NCBI GenBank assembly: GCA_002914805.1
Contig: JXTB01000402.1
Location: 241,427 to 305,426, forward strand
Length of the DNA: 64,000 bases
Origin: Parasponia andersonii
Taxonomy: Eukaryota; Streptophyta; Magnoliopsida; Rosales; Cannabaceae
Direction: 5' to 3'
Below, one piece after another: positions 58,041 to 64,000 of the stretch. Below the pieces are notes generated by a model. That model worked only from the letters and a program-made list of their open reading frames with translations. It was not told the origin of the DNA and searched no databases. The translations under genes and the position numbers were made by a program. Every line of letters begins with the position of its first letter. Position 1 is the first letter of the stretch.

Positions 58041-58380
58041 TTGTTCTGGATACGATCGAAAGTACAAAAGTCTTTTGAAAGGGAGAAGTCGGAAACCCTA
58101 GGATTTTAAGAGGCTTCAATAATTGAAGATTTTAGTAAAGTAGCAAATGAGCGTAAGTACGGCTTTTATAGAGGGGGAGCCGAAGAATTTTTCTGGAAAA
58201 ATGGAGAGCAAAGGAGACCGAATAGTCGGAACTTCGAAATTTAAAAAATTTCGTGACATGGGATGGCGTGCCTCCGCGTCGGCAAGGGGGAGCCACGTGT
58301 ATCCCCCAAATTGGAAGAACAGATAAACGATTTCCCCACTTAACGGATACGAATCCATCAAGTAGGGAAATAGGGGCAGT

Positions 58381-59210
58381 TGTGGGACCCATTCCCAAAT
58401 CATACACCACATGAACGATTAAGTGGCAGAACAAGTCACGAGTAGGGCCCATCATCTGACATGTATTAAGAGTGACTAGATAAAGCCCACGCGAGTCACA
58501 CATGATACCACATCGACTATTGGGTTGTCCGAGATTAGGGCCGAACCCATCCCAGACCCCTGGATGGACTCGGCCCAGTCCGATTCTCACCTCGACAGCT
58601 GGGGGGTTGGAAGCCCTAAGGGTCTTCCACCAGAATATAATGGAAAGCAACTCATAGCTCCAGACCCAGACAGAGCATTTAATACAATCCTGAGTAGGTA
58701 TGCACAGGGGGCACGCCGTCCTGATAGAACGGTGATTTGTCCAAATCTCGCCCCTGACAGACTCAAGCCATAGGAGACGGCGGAAACCAGGCTACATCGG
58801 TACAACAGAGATCACGATAATCACGGCCCATGACCTCTGGAAAAAGTCTGGAGGAAAAAGGTACTCGGTCCTGAGATTGTAAACCGGGTGGTACACAATC
58901 TCAGGACTATACATATATGAGCCATGCATTCCCAAAAGGAGGCATGTACGCTTACAAAAAGAACTATATAAAAAAGCTTACGAGCAAGAAACAAATATAT
59001 ACTCATATAGAACTAAATCCTTGCTACCCTGAAACAAAGAAAGACCACTGACTTAAGCATCGGAGAGTCTTTACAGATGGCCACCCCCGCCTCTTCGACC
59101 CTGCCTGGAGTTCAGAGCACTTTGGGATAGCGAGGACACATAGACAATTAGAGAATACAACATCAGCGGTTCAGAGACACGTGAACGGCTGGTGAGAAAC
59201 CGCTCTAACA
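58381..59210 (+). repeat. Tat element 3' LTR
   Basis: 830 bp, TGTGGGACCCATTCCC...CCGCTCTAACA, preceded by a purine tract and followed by the target duplication AGGAG. Confidence 0.9.
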
Positions 59211-59215
59211 AGGAG

Positions 59216-60215
59216 AATTGCGGAAACTAGACCATTTGAACGGTGACTTTTTAGCAAATGACTATAAGATGAAAATTCTCCACCTAGTAGTTACGCAATA
59301 CATGTCCTAAAAGAGATACATAAAAAAGACACGAAAGATTCCAAGCTCACCGTGTGTACAACTCTATCATATGATGCGTTTATTATATTTTTTAGATCGA
59401 CGGATGAAGCCCGTCATTTGAGCAAATAGTCATAATTACTAAGCTAATTGTGTGAGGTTAACCTGAGTTTATGGTGTCCTAATGATAACTCTATGAAAAT
59501 AGAGTTATCTTGTGTATTTTTAGTCATAGGATAGTTGCTTTAGAAGAATAAATTTTATAGTTTAGGTGCTTTTNNNNNNNNNNNNNNNNNNNNNNNNNNN
59601 NNNNNNNNNNNNNNNNNNNNNNNNNNNNNNNNNNNNNNNNNNNNNNNNNNNNNNNNNNNNNNNNNNNNNNNNNNNNNNNNNNNNNNNNNNNNNNNNNNNN
59701 NNNNNNNNNNNNNNNNNNNNNNNNNNNNNNNNNNNNNNAGGAGGAGTACTGGCTGCAGCAAGGAGCTAAACCACCATCATCCAGCTAGCTCTTTCTTTAT
59801 CTCTTTTAATCTTCTTTGTATTTAATTTCTTTTCCTTTTCTTGAACTTTCTGTAATCTATGGAGCATTTTAGGTTGCTGATTTTTACATTTCAGACTATG
59901 AGCTAAGTTCCCTTAGCTGGGATTATGATGAATCTGAGGTTGTAATGATGGATTAAAGTTGTTTTAAATGTTTATGGTATACCTATTACGTACCTGCGTG
60001 GAATCGGGGACGTTTCATCGCGTAGTTTAATCCTTTTGCAATAGAATACAAAAAAGCAAAACTCTCAAAATTACTTGAATAACAACAAGAAGAAAAAGAA
60101 ACGTTGATATTATAAACACAGTCCACATTACTACTTATAACACGACATTACTAATTAATTATCACACGTAATATAGCCCCTTTTCTAATTAATTGGAAAA
60201 AAAAAAAAAAAAGGT
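59216..60215. other. Spacer with assembly gap downstream of NIMIN gene B
   Basis: Unassigned sequence to the gap at 59574-59738, then about 480 bp containing GACTATGAGCTAAGTTCCC and GGGATTATGATGAATCTGAG, which look repeat-like, followed by AT-rich DNA. No gene was recognised. Confidence 0.45.
59574..59738. other. Assembly gap (165 N)
   Basis: A run of N in the spacer between the Tat element and NIMIN gene B. Confidence 0.99.
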
Positions 60216-60587
60216 CTAGACTCTATCACAATCCGGACCCGGTTTGGCGTTCAAATCAAAGCCGAGATTCTCCTCCACACCCTCCTCCTCTCGCCTCATC
60301 GCTTCACCGTTAACGCCGACGTAGTTCTCCGTCTCCAGCATTGCTCTCAGCCTCGAGCCTTGCTCCGTCAGTTGACGGCCGTTTCCCCCAGCTCCCTTCT
60401 TGAAGTATCCGATCGCCACGTGTATGCGCTTGAGGATGGCGAAGAATTCCTCGACTTCGTCCTCCGTCGTCTCGGTGATCTCTTCATCCTCTCGCGCCTT
60501 CTTCTTCTTCTTCTTCCTCCCAGAAACGGCGTCGTTCTCCCCCGGCGGCTTCCTCTTCACCGCCTCCGCTCCTCTGCCGTCTGACAT
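60216..60587 (-). CDS. NIM1-INTERACTING 2-like protein (NIMIN gene B)
   Basis: Single-exon, 123 residues. A Lys-rich tract (RKKKKKKAR at 24-32), probably nuclear targeting, precedes the family helix TEDEVEEFFAILKRIHVA (41-58) with GYFKK after it. The C-terminus carries FDLNAKP (110-116), a DLNxxP-type EAR motif close to the GLDLNCKPEPD end of Arabidopsis NIMIN-2 (from memory). The expected role is NPR1/NIM1 binding in the nucleus and tuning of salicylic-acid triggered transcription. Compared with gene A (35828-36190), the helix is nearly identical and the rest diverged, with the second Leu pair of the EAR motif lost. The ATG at 60587 is the only one giving a family-like N-terminus. A T-tract follows the stop in both genes. 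Upstream there are a TGACG site 36-40 bp before the ATG and a G-box at 60800-60805. Confidence 0.92.
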   Translation of the reverse strand: MSDGRGAEAVKRKPPGENDAVSGRKKKKKKAREDEEITETTEDEVEEFFAILKRIHVAIGYFKKGAGGNGRQLTEQGSRLRAMLETENYVGVNGEAMRREEEGVEENLGFDLNAKPGPDCDRV

Positions 60588-60611
60588 CTGTCCCAGCGAG
60601 ATTGATTCCGT

Positions 60612-60627
60612 GTCACCGCGAGTGACG
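60612..60627 (-). promoter_or_regulatory. Inverted GTCAC/GTGACG pair just upstream of NIMIN gene B
   Basis: GTCAC (60612-60616) and GTGACG (60622-60627) form a perfect 5-bp inverted pair around CGCGA. TGACG is the TGA-factor core. Its closeness to the ATG suggests it may lie in the 5' UTR. Confidence 0.3.
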
Positions 60628-60798
60628 CTAGCTTAATCTCCCTCACTCCAATTTGTATTTTTAAGTTTTTTAATCCTTTATGGAAAGACGAGGCACAAAA
60701 TCGAGATTATATTCTTTCTCAATTGTTATAGAGAGAGTGTGTGTTTCTGAGCTTACTAGGCTGTAAATTTCTGAATCGTACCATTCCATTATTTAATG

Positions 60799-60807
60799 AC
60801 ACGTGGC
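60799..60807 (-). promoter_or_regulatory. G-box/ABRE-like ACACGTGGC upstream of NIMIN gene B
   Basis: A CACGTG core at 60800-60805 within ACACGTGGC, a bZIP-binding ABRE-type word, about 215 bp upstream of the ATG. Confidence 0.4.
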
Positions 60808-61423
60808 GTGGTCCTGTCTTTCTTTTTCTCTACTCTTTTTTTTATTGGTTGCGTTGCGAAATCTGTTTCTTACCGTACTGTAAAATTTGCTCGACTCCCC
60901 ACCTCACGTCTATTTGATTCACTCGTCTCTTTTACACTACTCTCGTATCATTATTTACCGATACTATCATTTTTATACGTTTTATTTTGACATTTTTGTT
61001 CGTTGATACGTTCTATTTTAGTTATTATTAATATTATTTTTTATATTTAAAATATATTATAAATTTATAATTTTAAATTTAATTTAAAATAATTAATTTA
61101 TTAAGATGATTTAATAAATTTATTTTTGAATTAGTTTTTATATGATTTATTTTTAATTTTTTAAACAACTTAGTAAATTAACAGTTTGAAATTAGTATTA
61201 AGAATAAATTTATAACAAATTTTAAGTCGAAAGATTAATGTTAATAATAACTAAAATACATAATTTAAACAAACTATCAAAATACAATATATAAAAATGA
61301 TAATATCTTTTTTTAGAATAATGTTATGAAATATAATATAATATTAGGATAATAATTTGTTATTAGATAATTATAATTACATATCAATAGATATATACGA
61401 GATCTAATTTATTAATTATAATC

Positions 61424-61498
61424 ACCAAATAATAAATTCATATATCACATGATATTGAATACCAAATAATAAATTCATATATCACATGATATTGAATA
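61424..61498 (+). repeat. 37-bp tandem duplication
   Basis: ACCAAATAATAAATTCATAT starts at 61424 and 61461, both continuing ATCACATGATATTGAAT. Confidence 0.95.
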
Positions 61499-62637
61499 CA
61501 ACTAGTGCCTTCTATCAGTGATGTACCCTTATTTTCATTTATTTTTATTTATCATGTAGTGAAACTAAGATAATATAAAATAAAGCATAAAAACACTGTC
61601 ACAAATGCGTAGGACCTGTAAAACTTATAGATTTCACGCAATGTGATATCTTAGTAAAGTAATCCTCTTTATATTATTTTAAAAAATCTATTAAAAATGA
61701 TTTCTACGATCATTTTCTTTCCAATATTTTGTTTTGCTATTTGGCAAAGCATGCCTGGATTCTATTATGTTTTGTAATTTTTTGAAATATGAGATACTTT
61801 GTAAAATATGTCTCAAACAATGAAATATGAGTAAAAAATATAAGAGTAAAAAAGAGAATGAATTTAGTATTATTAATCCTCGTAATACCTTATATTTAGA
61901 AAATATGTTTGTTTTAATGTTTTCCCGAAAAAAAAATGCCTTGTAGACCTCAATGCCTCTAATTTGTTGAAAAATTAAAAATCATCAAAATTTAACAAAA
62001 TGTATCGAAATTGTTGGAAGCACTATGGTCGTTCAATTACTCACAAAAATATATTTTAGAGTAGTTTGAGGAGAACACATATCTCAAATTTGAGATCTCA
62101 CTTGAGCATAGTTAATAAAATTTCACATACTTTATTCCTTTTCTGTACTTGCAGTGTGAAAATACGACGTCATATTAAAATTCGTACACAACGTTATAGT
62201 GTTGTTAAGACAAAGTCTGTCACTACGTCACTGGGCCTCTGGTGTAACGCGCTGTAGGAGGCATCGAATGTCGTCATCTCAGCCACAAAAATAGAATTCA
62301 ATGAAGATTTTAGTCAAAAGGGTCCATCACTGCGCCGGTCCAACTAATTGGGTGGGTCATGTTCTATTATTCATTTTCCTGAATTGTATAACAGTATATA
62401 TATAAATTTTTTGGTGGTAAAGTATGTAATGTTTTCATCAAGTTAAATAGAAACGATAAATTACATTATACTGTATCTTATTGATGAACATAAAGATTGA
62501 GATATAGATAACTTTGCTTAGCCCATTTAAAGCTCTTTTGACTATAAATCCACCAGTGAAATCTCTATTGCCCCTCTATCCCGCATTTTCTGTAAATATA
62601 TATGGGTTTCTGAAATATTGTTTTTTTTGTAAGAAAC

Positions 62638-62867
62638 AATATTTTCTGTAAGAAACTGTCTGGAAATATTGTTTTTTTTTTTAAATTTAAATCCTATTTT
62701 TTGACTTTTGTAAAATTATTTTTTGTAATTTAAACAATATTATTTTTTGTCTTTTGTCTTGAAATATTTTTTGTAAACATTTTCTGTAAGAAACTGTCTT
62801 GAAATATTGTTTTTTTTTTTTTGTAATTTAAATCCTATTTTTTGACTTTTGTAAAATTATATGTCTA
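62638..62867 (+). repeat. ~145-bp direct repeat, T-rich
   Basis: TTTTCTGTAAGAAACTGTCT, GGAAATATTGTTTTTTTT or TGAAATATTG, and TCCTATTTTTTGACTTTTG occur twice in the same order. Confidence 0.75.
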
Positions 62868-63129
62868 CAATTTAAATTTCTGTAAATTTGTATATTTTGC
62901 ATCTAAATTAACTAACAAATTTCTTATTAAATACAAAATCTGAATTGAAGATATCTTATTTTAACGGACTAACACAAAAGATTTATTGAAAATAATTTAA
63001 CATAACAGGTATAAATTTGTAGAAATCTGAAATGTAAAAGTATAATTTTATACAAACCAAAATACAAAATTTAAATTGCAGAAATGTCATACTTTAGGGT
63101 TTTTTTTTAATTTCTTTTTGCAGTTATCC

Positions 63130-63311
63130 GTATGAATAATGCTTGAGGTACCAATTTTTATACCAAATTTTTAAAATACATGACATGTAATTTGTTATCA
63201 CTCAATTAGTAATAATATTTAATTTATTTTTGGTAAATTTTTAGCACACCAGTTAGTTTGTAACAAATTACATGTCATAAAAAATTTAGTATAAAAATTG
63301 AGATGTATAAT
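63130..63311. mobile_element. 182-bp MITE with ~50-bp inverted ends and GTTATCC flanks
   Basis: CAATTTTTATACCAAATTTT and ACATGACATGTAATTTGTTA on the left mirror the complement of the right end (CAATTTTTATACTAAATTTT, ATGACATGTAATTTGTTA). GTTATCC lies on both sides (63123-63129 and 63312-63318), a probable 7-8 bp target duplication of hAT type. No ORF. Confidence 0.65.
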
Positions 63312-63318
63312 GTTATCC

Positions 63319-64000
63319 TATATATATATTTTAGGGGGAAGTAAATATATTTCTTTTGACAATATAATATTTTCTAGATTTGGATTTTATAAGATTTAAA
63401 TCTATACCATAACAATGCAAAAAATCAGAATAGAAAAATCCAAACGTATCAAGATTGATTCATGCGGGAGAGAACTCCTGTAGTTTTAGACAGGTTGAAT
63501 ATCTACTTTACACATGTAGAACTAGTGGAAGTACCAAATAATCAAATAGAAATACTTTTAAAAAAAAATCATAGAGAAAAATTTCACGAAGGGAAAGCCT
63601 TTTTTCAATATGCAATTAATGAAAGAGAAATTATTTCAAGAGTTAGAAGAAGTTAAAGAAGAAAATGTGTTCAAATCTGCCAAAACCAAATAAGTGTACC
63701 GGCTGTAAGATTTTATTTTCTCCTCCACAAAACCGATTATTAGAATAAAGTTTGGACGATTGATGATGACACAGTACCAAGAACTGTTTATAAAAAAATT
63801 ATGATGGAAATGACATTTACTTTTGACGTGATTTCTTTATTAGAGCAATAAGATGCTTTTAGAATAGATATTTTCTGCTTCATATTTACACATGAATCCC
63901 TATCCTTGTGACCTTGTCTCTCCATCAAAATCTAGTTCTAATCCTTCTCCTTAATCTGATGTTACGCAAAATTTAAACACCAAAACTAAAGTTTCTACAA
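63319..64000. other. Window end, one unassigned open frame
   Basis: The plus strand at 63462-63656 is open for 64 codons (MRERTPVVLDRLNIYFTHVE, VPNNQIEILLKKNHREKF). It is more protein-like than its AT-rich surroundings, and a nearby stretch at about 63750-63840 reads TVPRTVYKKIMMEMTF. I do not recognise either piece. They may be remnants of a mobile element or of an endogenous virus-like sequence. Confidence 0.3.

Larger units (their letters stand above)
50402..59210 (+). mobile_element. Ty3/gypsy Tat-lineage element with antisense ORFs, complete ends, broken interior; target duplication AGGAG
   Basis: LTRs 50402-51229 and 58381-59210 both start TGTGGGACCC and end (C/T)AACA. AGGAG flanks exactly on both sides (50397-50401 and 59211-59215). 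After the 5' LTR comes a primer site (TTTAGCGCCGTCTGTGGGAA). Before the 3' LTR is the purine tract AGTAGGGAAATAGGGG. Parts seen, left to right: a gag N-terminal-like leader, an integrase region (plus strand), three tandem arrays, then a block of antisense ORFs. Reverse transcriptase and RNase H are not recognisable, so it is non-autonomous, with several breaks. The LTRs differ at roughly 10% by eye, mostly transitions, suggesting insertion some 3-4 million years ago at a typical plant rate. Confidence 0.9.
60810..63122. other. AT-rich intergenic region with local duplications
   Basis: No gene recognised. Holds a 37-bp tandem duplication at 61424-61498 and a repeated T-rich segment at 62638-62867. 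Confidence 0.5.

Noticed and set aside
59739-59960. Possible 3' end of another retroelement after the gap (GACTATGAGCTAAGTTCCC region)
   Set aside because: It looks repeat-like, but no ends, tail or partner could be defined because of the gap.

Overview
The window is nuclear DNA from a flowering plant, most likely a eudicot. It is strongly AT-rich and packed with LTR retrotransposons of plant lineages (Tekay-type chromovirus, Tat, Ty1/copia), a plant L1-type LINE remnant, tRNA-derived SINE-like pieces and many small inverted-repeat elements. The species cannot be named from the sequence. No rRNA or intact tRNA gene, CRISPR array or bacterial feature is visible. Two runs of N (35525-35813 and 59574-59738) and a single N (32488) mark assembly joins.

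Only two convincing host genes are present. Both are short, intronless and on the minus strand, and both encode NIM1-INTERACTING 2 (NIMIN-2) type proteins: 35828-36190 (120 aa) and 60216-60587 (123 aa). NIMINs bind NPR1/NIM1, the salicylic-acid regulator of systemic acquired resistance. Both proteins keep the family's acidic-FF helix and a C-terminal EAR-type DLN motif. They look like a tandem pair now separated by about 24 kb, roughly 18 kb of which is identifiable transposon sequence. Upstream of the first gene is a cluster of three TGACG motifs, two of them 11 bp apart, resembling an as-1 (TGA factor) element. A short exon-like fragment at 6918-7066 may be a host gene remnant.

Layout. 1-3085: 3' end of a Ty3/gypsy Tat element with antisense extra ORFs and its 3' LTR. 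3948-6386: small gag-only Ty1/copia element with a TATAT target duplication. 7436-17253: nearly full-length but broken Tekay-type chromovirus on the minus strand, with 2.5-kb LTRs. 17254-35524: AT-rich intergenic DNA with local duplications, inverted-repeat elements, a LINE fragment, two SINE-like pieces, a solo LTR (27907-28356, target duplication GTATA), a three-unit 165-bp tandem repeat, and a long inverted-repeat element holding a 460-bp duplication. 35828-36190: NIMIN gene A. 36855-37375: fold-back element. 38360-45729: LTR element whose interior carries a permuted piece of a second Ty3/gypsy family (pol end, LTR, gag). 46377-47648: Mutator-like non-autonomous element with 10-bp target duplications. 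48605-49125: long-inverted-repeat element. 50402-59210: complete-ended but gutted Tat element with target duplication AGGAG, three tandem arrays (69, 99 and 75 bp) and antisense ORFs. 60216-60587: NIMIN gene B. 60588-64000: its upstream region, then AT-rich DNA with a small inverted-repeat element.

The LTR elements are described as fossils. Domain names rest on motif recognition by eye, and ages on rough LTR comparison, not on computed alignments.
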